64,000 nt of DNA. Source: Semisulcospira habei. Lineage: Eukaryota > Mollusca > Gastropoda > Semisulcospiridae. Within the stretch, counting starts at the first letter, position 1; the number at the start of each line of letters is the position of its first letter. The stretch is from contig BTPG01000006.1 in assembly GCA_036245525.1 (NCBI GenBank), positions 97,686,553 to 97,750,552 of the forward strand. Direction: 5' to 3'. This document shows, in pieces, positions 1-11,800 of the stretch. Under the pieces are notes generated by a model that did no database searches, had not been told where the DNA came from, and saw nothing but the letters and a program-made list of their open reading frames with translations. Position numbers and translations under genes: made by a program.

Positions 1-2400
1 AGGCCCCATTTCGATGGAGGAGGCATTAAAATCATTGAAAAGAATGTGTAACAATAAATCTCCAGGTTCAGATGGTTTTACCACCGAATTTTTTAAAATT
101 ATTTTGGGCTGATATTGGTCATTTTCTGGTGAGATCTATAAATTATGGCTTTCAGCATGGCCAGCTGTCAGTAACACAAAGGCAAGGGGTGATCACTTGT
201 ATACCCAAAGATGGAAAGGATAAGAAATTTTTGAAAACTGGAGACCCATTACTCTTTTAAATACTAGTTATAAAATAGCCTCTGCCTGCATAGCAGAACA
301 TCTGAAGCTGGTTTTACCCTCTATTATACACCAAGACCAAAAAGGCTTTTTGAAGGGCAGATATATTGGTGAGAACATACGGCTTCTTTACGATGTACTT
401 TTTTACAGCCAGGTCAACTGGTTCTCATAGACTTTGAGAAAGCATTTGACTCGGTCGCCTGGTCCTTTGTGGAAAAATGTCTTGACTTTTTCAACTTTGG
501 TCCAGATATGAAGAAATGGATTAAAACATTTTACTGTGATATTAAGGCCTGTGTCTCTGTTAATGGTCGCTATTCTGGGTGGTTTCCAGTAGAAAGAGGA
601 TGTCGTCAATGTGACCCAAGCTCTCCGTACATTTACTTAATCTGCGCGGAAATTTTGGCCTCTATTCTACGCCAGAATGAAAATATAAGTGGGTTAAAAG
701 TTAAAGATATATATACTTACTTCTGTCCCAGTTTGCAGATGACACTTCATTGTTTTTAAATGGAAGCAAAAGGTCTTTCGAAGAAAGCATCCACAGTCTA
801 CAATATTTTGCATCTATCTCAGGCCTCAAGATGAATATGGATAAAACGCAGTTGGTCTGGCTTGGACCTATGAGGAATTCACACATTCGGTTCATGCCCG
901 AATTCAGCTTCATCTGGGACCCTGGGATTTTTAAGGTTCTTGGTATAAAGCTCTCCACAAACATTAATATTATAACCGCTATTAATTACGATGGCAAACT
1001 TGCTGAAATTCAGCGAGTTTTGTATGTTTGGTCTAAGCGTCAACTTACACCATTAGGTAAAATTACGGTAATTAAAACACTTGCAGTGTCAAAGATTGTC
1101 CATCTTTTTATGAACCTCCCAGATCCTCCTGCACTGTTTTTGACTGACCTTGAAAAAATGTTGTTTACATTCTTGTGGGATGGGAAGAGAGCAAAAATAA
1201 ATAAATCTGTTGTCTGTTCAGCATACAATGAAGGTGGCTTGCGAATGTTAAATGTTTATTCTTTTTTGACGTCTGAAGGTCAGTTGGCTTAGAAGGGTCT
1301 TTGTTGTATCATGTGACTCATTGGTACGTCGGATTCTGGTCAGATGCTATCCTATGTTTAGTAACATGCAGGTGTTTGGTGGTGAATATGCAAACGTTTT
1401 AATGCTTCATTGTGATAATTGCTTCTGGGCCGATGTTACCAAACATTACAAGATTGTTTGTAACAAGTGTGTACCTGAAAATTCTGATGAAGTGCTCTCA
1501 GAACGTATTCATTATAACAAGAACATTATTAGAGACAGGAAAACGGTTCATATCACCGAATGGAGAGAAAAAGGAATTTTGGTTATTGGGGATCTGCTTG
1601 ATGAGAATGGCTCTCTGTTGTCTTTCGAGTCATTCAAGTTGCTGTTCCCTGATGTGTCTACACATTTCTTGATGTACTCTAGTGTAGCTAATGCTGTCAG
1701 GGTCTACTTAACCTCATTAGCAGTAGAGCCAGTTAAGGAAGGAAATAGTACCGGCAATAGGGTCTGGAACATTATCCTGCAGGGTTGTAAAACCATATAT
1801 TTAACATTGGTCAAATCAAAGTCAAGGCCTATTTGTATTCAAAAGTGGTCTCAATGTTTTGATATTGACGACATACCAAGCTGGAAATGTATTTTTTCAA
1901 AACCCTTCAAAACCACACCAGACTCCCAACTAAAATGGTTCCAGCTAAGATTATTGCATCGGTTGCTGCCCACAAAGCGATTTCTATTTCTGCGTAAATT
2001 GTCTGAATCTGCAATTTGCACCTTTTGTAAGAATGAGGACGAAACCCTTCCCCACCTGTTCTGGGACTGCTTGTATGTACAGATATTTTGGTCTGACATG
2101 GGACAATGGTTGCGAGACAACTGTGTAAACTGCACTAATTTTGAGTTCACAAAAAGTCTTATTGTCTTTGGCACAGCTACGCACTTTAGGTCTGACATTG
2201 TCTTAGACCTCATAATATTAGTTGCTAAGTTCTATGTTTACAAATGTAGATTAGAAGAAACCCCGCCTAATTTAAGGCACTTTGTTAGAATTATGAAGAG
2301 TCGCTATCTATGTGAGAAGTACCGATTTGCAATTACTGGTCAGAGTAACAAGTGTTGTCATATGTGGTATCACTATGCTACACTTTTTGGCGAATTGTAA
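1..2400 (+). pseudogene. LINE ORF2 reverse transcriptase, frameshifted
   Basis: This is the reverse transcriptase and C-terminal part of a LINE ORF2, the enzyme that copies LINE RNA at a nicked target. Visible blocks are SPGSDGF near 60-80, FEKAFDS near 434-455 (catalytic motif A region), a degraded QG-block near 600-620, and FADDTSLF near 733-757 (the YADD-type catalytic motif C). An uninterrupted 359-codon stretch at 1321-2400 ends in CTFCKNEDETLPHLFWDC, the CCHC-like knuckle typical of L1/Tx1 ORF2 C-termini. At least four frame changes (around 240, 410, 710-750 and 1290-1320) make it non-functional. The endonuclease domain would lie upstream of the window. Confidence 0.8.
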
Positions 2401-2640
2401 TGCTATTACAGTGTTAGAGGCTGCAGCCTCACCATTGGCGATAGTGTGCAGACAGCTTCTGGCACTGCCAGGCATTTCACTAAGGCATACAGGGTTGGTT
2501 CAAGGTAGCAAGGGTGGCTTAGCTGGATTCCCTTGTGCATGTATCCATCAGTGCTATCTATAGCACTGAGGAAAGCATCCCAGGCGGTCACATTTGTGTC
2601 TGTCCAGCACGACTGTTCAGACCTATGTAAACTTTGCTTG
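1..2640 (+). mobile_element. L1/Tx1-like LINE, 3' portion
   Basis: The window opens inside ORF2 of a non-LTR retrotransposon on the plus strand. Coding similarity runs to about 2400 and is followed by an apparent 3' UTR (2401-2640) with purine-rich runs before the AT microsatellite. The 5' end lies outside the window. The clade call rests on the RT wording (a KNWRPITLLN-like block split by a frameshift) and a C-terminal zinc-knuckle; it is made by eye. Confidence 0.75.
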
Positions 2641-2819
2641 TCATTTGTTGTGTGTTCGAGCGGTGTGTGTTCTAAGAGAGTGGGGAGGGGGAGGGGGTAA
2701 ATAGGATCGTGGGAGGGGTGGGGAGGGGGGTACATACTTATGTGCTGATATTTTTTCTATACTTTTCGATCTGTGATTGTGTAACTTGATTTGCAATGTA
2801 ATTATGTATATATAGCTTT

Positions 2820-2992
<173 letters not shown>

Positions 2993-3040
2993 CTGTATGC
3001 CTAATTTAAATACCGAAATAAAGAATTCGGAAAAATTATT

Positions 3041-3753
3041 TTAAAAAAATCGTGCATCACAACTGGTTTATCATCTTGATTAGATACAGATAAACACAGT
3101 TATTCAAAGAAATTGGAACCTAATTTCTTAAACTGCAAATTAGGAAATCTAACAGCCACATTTTTGCAATAGGGAGCAGTTCCAGTCGGTAAGCTTCTCA
3201 ACAAAGTTGATGGCTTTCCATTGTGTACATTTTCAGTCGTGTTCAGTTCTTTCAAATAAACATTTAATACTGTGTGTACTGACAAATGAACAGGATATCT
3301 TCCAGTTATTTTTTCTTTTCTTGGTGATAGTAGTTGATGTCTGTCTGGTCTTGTCCAATCTTCATCTGGAAAATAAATATTATTACCCAAAAACTTAAGT
3401 AATTTTACAAGACTTAATGTTAATGAATACTCAGTACCTTTTGGAAATTCCAATGTAACAAGTAAGTTAGCCGGATTTAAAGTTGCTTTAATTTTAAATT
3501 CATTTTGAAACCATTCAGCTAAAGTACAAAAGTCATAATACCCAGCTCGTAAAACATTAGCTCCCTCAGGACAAACAAGCTTAGTTCCAGCTACATGAGC
3601 TACATAATAACTTTTATCATCTGTTACTTTAAACCACTTTACAGTGTAAAACATTTCATGGATAGCTACAGCCTTGCTACCATCCTGATTATCAATCCCA
3701 TTAGTTAACCACACTGGTTTGCTTGTGTCAAGATTTGTTAAGGTAATAAACAT
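3041..3753 (-). pseudogene. penton-like minor capsid protein, outer copy
   Basis: The reading frame starts at 3753 (ATG preceded by AATAAAAA) and is open for 217 codons to 3100. Similarity to the other copies continues to 3041 past the stop, so the C-terminus is frameshifted. The C-terminal wording (VLNVYLKEL, GKPSTLLR, later a VMHDFSVVLEIK-type ending in a sister copy) resembles the single-jelly-roll penton-like proteins linked to invertebrate Polintons; that is family memory, not a search. It would form capsid vertices. It is divergent from p425, with 26 bp between the start codons. A tail-fibre or other structural role is possible. Confidence 0.55.
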
Positions 3754-3779
3754 TTTTTATTATCTCATAAAAAAGAACA

Positions 3780-5052
3780 ATGGAATTTAAATCACCAACA
3801 AGCATCACTACAAACGCATTTCAATGTAATGTGGATGCCAAGTACAATGTCGCACCTACTTATGAACAAAAAATAGTTCAACTAAATCAGCTCGACATAG
3901 CTGTGTCAGAACAAGATTTATTCCAAGTGAAAGTACCAAATCCATTTGATCATTATCTAAACCCTCCAATAACAGATGATTTAACTGCACGAAAGTGGTC
4001 ATCAAGTCCACTACAGATGTTTCAAAACCAACTTAATTTTGCTATACTGTGTTCAGTACTACAGGCTGTGGTGTTTCTTTTACAGATCACTTGAATCACT
4101 CAAACAAACTGATTAGGTCTGTGTATCGTTTCCACACGTATTACCAGCTTAGAAGAATACTGTCAGAACTACACACCCCACTGCCCACTGAATCCAGTTT
4201 CAACAGGTTTAACAACCCTACGGATATGAAAGCGTTTGAACGCATTTGTAATGAGTTTAACATCAGCCCCCGTCTCGGGTATGACTTCACACAAAAACTT
4301 GATGATCACAACGGCATGGGTATATTGTATTATGCTATAAGTCACAGACAATACCCTCAAGATTACTACCCTGGTTACACATCATTCTCATCAAAATCAC
4401 AAGTCTGGTTAGGATCAATAGAACAGAAACAGTCTAATGCCTGGACCACATTTGCCTTAGACAGGAGTGACGCGTTTACTCAAGCGGGAGTCGAGCGCAT
4501 AAATGAGTCTATCAGAACGTATGTGTACAATCACTAACAAAATCAAACATTTTAAACAGGAGTGGAAAATTCGAAGCACAAAAACAGTTTCTCGCAAATC
4601 TAGAAGATTCAATTAATTCAGTGGTTGATCTCCCATCTAGCATACAACATTACCAAGATGTTCTCAGATATGCCAGATCGAAAGTTGACTTTGTAGTTGG
4701 CATCGGGTTATACATGTTGCCATCTGACCTTCAACTCCAAATGGTGACAATAACAAATTATAATAATGAAATCATTGTTGCTGGTCGTGACCAGAAATTA
4801 GGACTCAGTCAATCTGTAAACTTGGGGGCAACAACCACACATCAACAGATATTAAAACCACTAATAGCACCAGCCCTGTTCACGTCATCACCCGTACAGA
4901 CGGTAACATCCCCGGCTTTGACCCCGGCACCCGTACAGACAGTAACAGCCCAGGATCCAACACCATCACCAAACACACATGAGTCAGAGAGAACTGCATT
5001 AGTAATAGGCCTTACTGGATTAGGGGTTTTACTTCTTTACCTGCTTCATTAA
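3780..5052 (+). pseudogene. p425, C-terminal membrane-anchored virion candidate, outer copy
   Basis: It starts at ATG 3780 with the conserved opening MEFKSPT. A 2-base insertion near 4056 breaks the frame, and the reading continues at 4049-4537. A further frame change near 4530 is needed to reach 4621-5052. Copies agree on a protein of roughly 425 residues: a conserved N-terminal half, a proline/threonine/valine-rich linker (about 4850-4980), and a C-terminal hydrophobic segment (TALVIGLTGLGVLLLYLLH). I do not recognise a family. The C-terminal anchor and its place between penton-like and p411 genes suggest a minor virion or membrane protein. Its 3' end overlaps that of p411 by about 20 bp, tail to tail. 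Confidence 0.6.
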
Positions 5053-6246
5053 ATAACCCACCATTAACCCCCGCTACTGTCACCAGAAAGACCCACACAT
5101 GTTCTGCCATAAACCCAACTACCTTCGCTGCAGTACTGATAAGCCAACTGACAACCGTGCCTATTATACCAGGCAGCGCGTCCATTGCTTTCAGAGCCAA
5201 TTTCTTAAGCAAGTCTGATATGTGACAACTGTTTTTTTTACCCACGACTGTAAATCTTTTGGGTCTGTTGGAGACGGTGGACCAGGTGGTGCTGGAGGCA
5301 GTGGTCCACCACCAGAGACAGCCAACACAACAGTACTAATAATAAATCCAAGAGCAGTAATTAAACTTGCAATAGTGATACCTTGTTCTCTGAAAAGTGT
5401 TTTAAGTCTCTCAGCCAAAGTTGTGTCTTCGTGAAGTATTGTTTGGATAGTTTCCCTAATCCTGTTGATCTGTGTTTTCAGTTTTTCTCTTCCAATACTA
5501 ATCGTTTCTAATCGTCCTGATCTTTCTATATACAAATCATTTAATCTGTGTTGTATTCTTTCTTTCATTTCTGTGTCAAGATTCCCATTGTCTGCTGTAG
5601 CCAGTTTTTCTTTTTCATGTTCTATGTGTTTATCAAGCTCACCTAGTTTGGCTATATTATTTACCATCTCACCTCTGATTGACTGCAGTGATTTATCCAA
5701 CCCCATAATCTCCCACATTGACAAAGCGTCATTTATTTGTCCTTCAGTAAATGAGGTTTCTTGTATCACTGTGTTTGCTATTTTTGGCAGGCTTGTTACT
5801 GCTGCCATTTCAATTTCTTGTCCTGTTGGTAACCTTGTTTGCGTGTCGTGAAGAGTAGTAACAAGACGAGGCGTAAGTGGCGTCAACTTCTTACTAGTGT
5901 TACTACCAACACCAAGGTAACGCTGCAGTGCTGCCTCACCACCTACATCAGTTTTGATTGTACTTAAAGCTCTAAACTTAGCAGGACTATTTTTATGGGT
6001 TAGATACACTTTACCTCTGTCATCTGTTTTTAAAAATAAGTGACCTTTATCATATTCAAACTGATTAGGATCTATTACATCTGGGTGCACACCAACACTG
6101 TCATAAAATGAGTTTACTTTGTCTTTTAACAGTTTGTGATACATAGGAGAAGTATTTCCCATTCCAGTCATATCTGTGATGCTAGTATCTGAGACATTCA
6201 TGTCATCCATTTAAAAATCTTCATGATTAAATCCTCCCGCTGCCAT
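5030..6246 (-). pseudogene. p411, coiled-coil and membrane protein, outer copy
   Basis: The conserved start (MAAGGFN) is at 6246, but a TAA stop occurs 11 codons later; the frame reopens at 6210 and shifts near 5225. The layout matches the intact inner copy at 40436-41671: a charged helical region, a hydrophobic segment (ITIASLITALGFIISTVVLAV), a proline-rich hinge, then two more hydrophobic stretches. A frame change close to the hinge separates the last two membrane segments from the rest. It is divergent from the capsid gene, with about 40 bp between starts. Confidence 0.7.
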
Positions 6247-6287
6247 TGTTTTTATTAATTTAATATTTTTGATTTTTGCATAATAAA

Positions 6288-7734
6288 ATGACATCATCTT
6301 ACGGATCAAAGTTAGACCCATATAGAAAAATACCAGAGACTCTTGGTGTTAAGGATATTAGACAATCAATCATCATCACAAACAATCCAAGTACTATAGA
6401 TCAGAACCAAACTCTTACTTTAAAGTTTCCAAACCTAGGTCCCAGTGACGTTATTGTTCCTGGCACTGCATGCCTAGCATTTAATATTGAACTATCATCA
6501 GACACAGATGTAAATAGAACACTAGTTAACAATCTAGGCAGAGCAATTATAAGAACTATTAAAGTTAAACTTGAAGGACAGGAAGTGTTTAGTCTTGATG
6601 ATGCTGATGTATTCTACTGTTACAAAGATTTGTGGCTCACAAGAGATGATGATGAATCTTTATTTATTCAGGATAAAGCTATTAGGCAACTCAATGCCTG
6701 TCTTACAAGCTGTCCTGTAAACAAACAACATAACAGGAAAATAAACAGAGCATGCAAATACTACAATAATAATAATAAGAAGAAGAAGAGGAAGAAAAAC
6801 TACCAGAAAAAAACACAATAGAGAATTTGTAACTGCCTCCGATGCAAAAAAGAGAAGAGAGAGAAGATCATATTTATCAAGGCATACAGGCTGATAACAT
6901 TGCCAAACTCCGAATTGATGCCGAGATAAAACAACCACTGCAGCTAAGGACGTTATTTTAGCAGAAACATATGGAACCAGATTTTACATTCCACTTGAGT
7001 TTGAAATCCTCACAGCACATTTACCTTATTATCAAGGACTTCACTGAATGACCATCTGAGTTTTGAACTAACCTTCAGTGACTACTCCAAAGTTATAAAA
7101 TCATCTGCCACAGATGCAACATACAAGATTCTAACATCTCTTTGGAATACGAAATTGTTACACACACTGAACTAGCCAGACTCATACAAAATCAGTATCA
7201 GTCAAGACTTTCAATTTATTATGACAGGGTGATTAGGCATAGTTTAATGCATAAAGACAAAAGCGATCCGATGTGGAACATAAACTTGAACACCCCTGCC
7301 AGGTCACTGAAAGGTATACTCATGTTGTTTGTTAAACCAGTGAGCCCATACAAAAGGGATTCAGAAAAATTTTACAATCCAAAGATTACACATTTATCTT
7401 GTACAATCGAAGGCCGTCCAAATCAAGTGTACGCCTCTGGAATGCTGCCTTATCAGCACTAGGACGAGATCACAAAGTATTTTGCGGGTAGAAGGCTTAG
7501 AGAAAAACTGACAAACATGGTGTGTAAAGATTTACATCTGTATGATGTAAGAATAAGTCAATACCTGACAAACAAGTATGCACTGTGGTTAGACCCGCGG
7601 CAGTGATGGAATTACAATTCAGATACAAAAAAAAAAAGGTTGAAACTGCTGGTGCAATAAATATATATTTGTATCTGATTTATGACGCTCAACTCAATAT
7701 TGCAGAAAGCAGACTAAGTGGACACTTGTATTAA
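6288..7734 (+). pseudogene. major capsid protein candidate, outer copy
   Basis: ATG 6288 follows ATAATAAA. The N-terminal 120 codons match the inner copy closely (PNLGPSDVIVPGTA, GQEVFSLDDADVFYCYKDLW). An extra segment of about 215 bp (roughly 6648-6865) with AAT/AAG runs then interrupts the gene. Reading continues in other frames at 6865-7140 and 7142-7462. There is a TAG at 7460 and a deletion of about 50 bp near 7595 relative to the middle copy. The end at 7734 is 20 bp before the ATPase start. Clearly non-coding now; function is argued under the inner copy. Confidence 0.7.
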
Positions 7735-7753
7735 AATTATATTCTGTATTAAA

Positions 7754-8360
7754 ATGAACTTGATGACACACGACCCACACTGTGTCTTGTTTTGCGGTGC
7801 CACAGGGTGTGGAAAAACTGAATTTGTACTTAATGAGTTAATCTATTACAAACAAGATACATCCACCATTTTGAAAACATAGTAATATTCTGTCCAACAA
7901 TAAAACACAACAAAGCTTATCACAGCCGTTTATTCATTTGGACTGATCACAACATTTACTTAGTCGACCCTGAGAAGAAACTGAATGACTACCTACAATA
8001 GTTTTACAAACAATTTGAAGGACAGCCAACGTTGTTGTTGACTGCTCAGCAGAGAAAGACATTGTCAAGAAGAGAAACACTTTAGTAGAACTGGCCTTTA
8101 GTGGCAGACACGCAAACATAAGTGTATGGATTCTCACTCAAAAATATAATGCTGTACTGAAAGATTTTCGAGAACAGTTAAAGTTTATCTGTTTGTTTTA
8201 CTGTAAGGATCGTGACAGCTTTGAAGACTGTCTCAGAGAGAACGATGTTATCCCAAATAAGCATGAGTGCGACAATGTGAAAAATAAACTGACATCAACT
8301 AAGCATCTAAAGCTTATTTTAAAGACAGATCAGCCCACTGGGTATGGGTTAGTAAATTAA
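7754..8360 (+). pseudogene. A32/FtsK-type packaging ATPase, outer copy
   Basis: ATG 7754 opens with the conserved MNLMT and a Walker A block, GATGCGKT, at about 7798-7821. Relative to the other copies there is an insertion near 7834-7850, a TAG near 7998, and a deletion that removes part of the Walker B region near 8030. The C-terminal half (LTQKYNAVLKDF and CKDRDSFEDCLREND) is still legible to the stop at 8360. It is a broken copy of the genome-packaging ATPase described at 38488-39093. Confidence 0.8.
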
Positions 8361-8387
8361 TTTATACATTTGTTTTGTCCATTAAAA

Positions 8388-8786
8388 ATGACAGACCAAC
8401 AAACCCACACAGTTGATGTTACAGAGTGCTTCAAAGATGTTAAGTGTTTTTATGACTTAAAAACACGTGTGTTTGAACCTGGCTTTAAACTCTCAACACC
8501 GCCAATGAAGATATACATGTCATATAATGTTACTTTGGAATATCCTGATGGATCACCACGTTATGATTACGAGACTGTTGATCTTAAAACAAATGCTTTT
8601 AAAGTTTATGATGCTAACCGCTTGTGCTGTAGCTGGTTTGAGGCACTATGTAAAGACATATTTGATCAACTAAAAAAACTACATTGTTATATTGAAAGTG
8701 TTACATTCAATAAAGTGATATTACACCTGCAGGACAAGACCTTAAGACACACACCAGGGAAGTGGTTGATTTGTTTTGGCGACTAA
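8388..8786 (+). CDS. p132, small conserved Polinton protein, outer copy
   Basis: A 132-codon frame starts at ATG 8388 (after ATTAAAA) and stops at 8786, uninterrupted. It lies between the ATPase and PolB in all three copies, 27 bp after the ATPase stop. It has no obvious membrane segment. Conserved blocks are KIYMSYNVTLEY, PRYDYETVDLKTNAFKVYD and VTFNKVILHLQ, suggesting a compact alpha/beta fold. I do not recognise it. Its position next to PolB makes a replication accessory or virion role equally possible. It differs from the sister copies by an extra CS dipeptide before WFEALC and by small indels, so its integrity may be accidental. Confidence 0.6.
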   Translation: MTDQQTHTVDVTECFKDVKCFYDLKTRVFEPGFKLSTPPMKIYMSYNVTLEYPDGSPRYDYETVDLKTNAFKVYDANRLCCSWFEALCKDIFDQLKKLHCYIESVTFNKVILHLQDKTLRHTPGKWLICFGD

Positions 8787-8885
8787 ACTAAATTTGTTTA
8801 TTGTAGCTACAGCTAATACAGTATTACATAAGATGTGCCAGTGGTAATTTTTTTTTCAATTTATTATTTTGTTGGTCAAATAAAA

Positions 8886-11800
8886 ATGACGGACAATACA
8901 CAAAGCCCATCAAGCTCATCTGGCTTAAGAAACGTGTTTCACACAACAGACTTGCCTATATCTAATAGTAACAATGTCTATGAATCGATAGAAAACTCTT
9001 TTTCTGTCATACAAGATAATCTTCTTACAGGCAGTGTAAAGGTTCAGGTTGTTGCTAAAATAGAATTTACTAGAGTAGACGGTGAAGTGATCATATCGTA
9101 TATCTCAACAAGACAACACACAGTTAACACAAGAAGAGAACTAGAGAACGTGTTTAGAGAAAGACTATTGCCTGACTTTCTTGAAGCAATTGACAGAGCA
9201 AAAATGAAGGGGTCTGGTTGGCACGAAGGTCGTGTACATGAACTACAACTAAAACAGTCAAGGTATCATCCTATATTAGGTAAATCATGGATACCACTGC
9301 CAACTGAGGTTGCAAACAAAAAGGCTGTAGTCAATATACAGAACAATGACCACCATTGTTTCATGTGGTGTGTGCTAGCTAAACTACACTTTGTAAAAAC
9401 AAAACCTGAACGTGTCTCTAACTACACTAAATTTGTAAACGAACTCAACTTCAGTGGTATAGATTTCCCTGTTAAAATAGAAGACATAGACTTGTTTGAA
9501 AAACTAAATCCTGGTATATCTGTGAACGTGTATGTATGGGATAATGAGTCTGATGACAAGGTACAACCCATTAGAGTATCACCACTTGCTCCAACCTATG
9601 GACAGTCAGAAGATAAACATGTTAACATGTTATTAATAGGTGATGACAATAACTTTCACTACACAATTATCAGGAGTATGTCACGTCTAATTCGTAATCA
9701 TGTTTCAAAACACAATGGCAAACAGGAAGTGTGTAAAAGATGTTTACAAAGATTCTCCTCTATAAAAGTTGCGCACAAACATGTTTTGCACTGTAGGTCA
9801 GCTGATGACATCCAAACAGTACTTAAGTATCCAGATCCTGGTAGTCAAGTGTGTTTCAAGAACTATGGGAATCAGCAAAAGCTGCCGTTTGTAGTGTATG
9901 CTGATTTTGAATCACTGGTTGTACCATATGAAGGTCCTGTTCCAGAATCATTACCAAAGACTATAGAAGTTGAGTGACCAAGTGGTGTGTTCTTTTGGAT
10001 ACATTCTTGTTAGGTCAGACGGACAACATTCAGAACCTGTTATCTACAGGGGGGAAAATGCAGCATGTCTGTTTTTAACAGAAATGAGACAACTGTATAG
10101 TCAGGTAGTACATTATCTCACAAATAATAAAAAATAATTACGGTATTTATAATGTGCTTATCTTATAATAATTATAACTCTAAGCGCGCACTCACAACTT
10201 GCACACGCATGCGCACGCTTTAGACAATGACTCACGTAACACAAATAGTGAAAATACATTATGACGGTCAGCTTGGGGTGGGGAGTGTGGTGATATAGTG
10301 CTAGAACTGTTGAAAGAGGTGAGTTTTGAGGGTGGACTGGATGGAGGAGAGCGAGTGTTTCTGACGGAGAGAGAGTGGGAGGGTGTTCCAGGTAGATGGA
10401 CCGTATACTGAGAAGGAGCGGGGGCCGAAAGTGCTGAGTTTGGTGCGGGGGATGAGGAGGCGGAGAGGGTCGGAGGCAGAGCGGAGGGAGCAGGGAGGAG
10501 TGTAGGGGTGAAGTAAGTTGGAGAGATAGGCAGGAGCATAGTGTTCAGGGATTTGTAGCAGAGAGACAGAATCTTGCATTGGATGCGTTGGGGGGTGGGG
10601 AGCCAGTGAAGGAGCTTGAGCAGGGGAGTGATGTGGTCAGATTTTTTCTTTCTGAGGATGAGGCAGGCAGCATTTGTGAGAGTGGTGGAGTGAGGAAGGC
10701 CGGAAAGGAGACAGTTGCAGTAGTCGATGCGAGATAAGATGAGAGAGACAGCGAGTTTGGTGGAAGCTTTGGTAGTGAGGTATTTTCTGATCTGACTGAT
10801 GCAGCGGAGGTGGAAATAACATGCCTGGGCCATGGCGGAGATGAAGCTGGTCATGGAAAGTGAGGAATCGAGGATAACGCCAAGGTTCTTGACCGAGTCA
10901 GAGAGGGAGATGGGGGTGCTGTCGAGTTGAAGGTGGAGAGAGGGAGGGAGCTGGGAAAGTTTCTGGCGAGTGCCTACCAGCATGGCTTCCGTTTTGTCGT
11001 CGTTCAGTTGTGAGACAACTGTATAGTCAGGTAGTACATTATCTCACAACATGTCAGATGCCTTTGGTGATGACAGAAGAAGACAAACTGAATTTTGATA
11101 CAGCTGTGATGTGTTGGATTTGTGAACAACCCCTCCAGGGTGACAAAGTTCGTGACCATGACCACATAACTGGACGCTACAGAGGGGCTGCACATAACAA
11201 TTGTAACTTGTTATTAAAAACAGATCCTAAGACATACAAACTACCAATCTTTTTTCACAATCTAAAGGGGTATGATTCACACATTATCGTGCGTGCTGTC
11301 GACAAATCTTACAGAAACATAAGTTGTATAACGCAGACAACTGAAAAATATTTGACTTTTAGATTGGACAACAAATTAGTGTTTTATGACTCCATGCAAC
11401 ATTTGTCTTTAGGACTTGCTAGTCTGGCAGAAGGTCTGACTGAATATCCAATAACAAGTAAATATTTTGAGCCAGACTTGATTAAGAAAGGTGTGTATCC
11501 GTATGAGTACATTGATCACTGGGTTGTGTTTGAAGAAAGGAGACTACCTCCAAAAGAGAAATTTTATTCTACACTAAATGGCAAAGGTATTTCTGACTCT
11601 GATTACCAACATGCACTTGATGCGTGGGATAAATTAGGGTGTCAGACAATTGGTGACTACCATGACCAGTACTTGAAAGCTGACGTTTGTTTGCTAGCAG
11701 ATGTATTTGAAAGTTACCATGAAAAGGGTTTGTTACACTACAGTCTTGACTCGGCCTGTTATATAACTAGTCCTGGCATGACATGGGATGCATTTTTAAA

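Noticed and set aside
1412..2213. Minus- and plus-strand ORFs overlapping the LINE ORF2
   Set aside because: Shadows of the 359-codon LINE frame.
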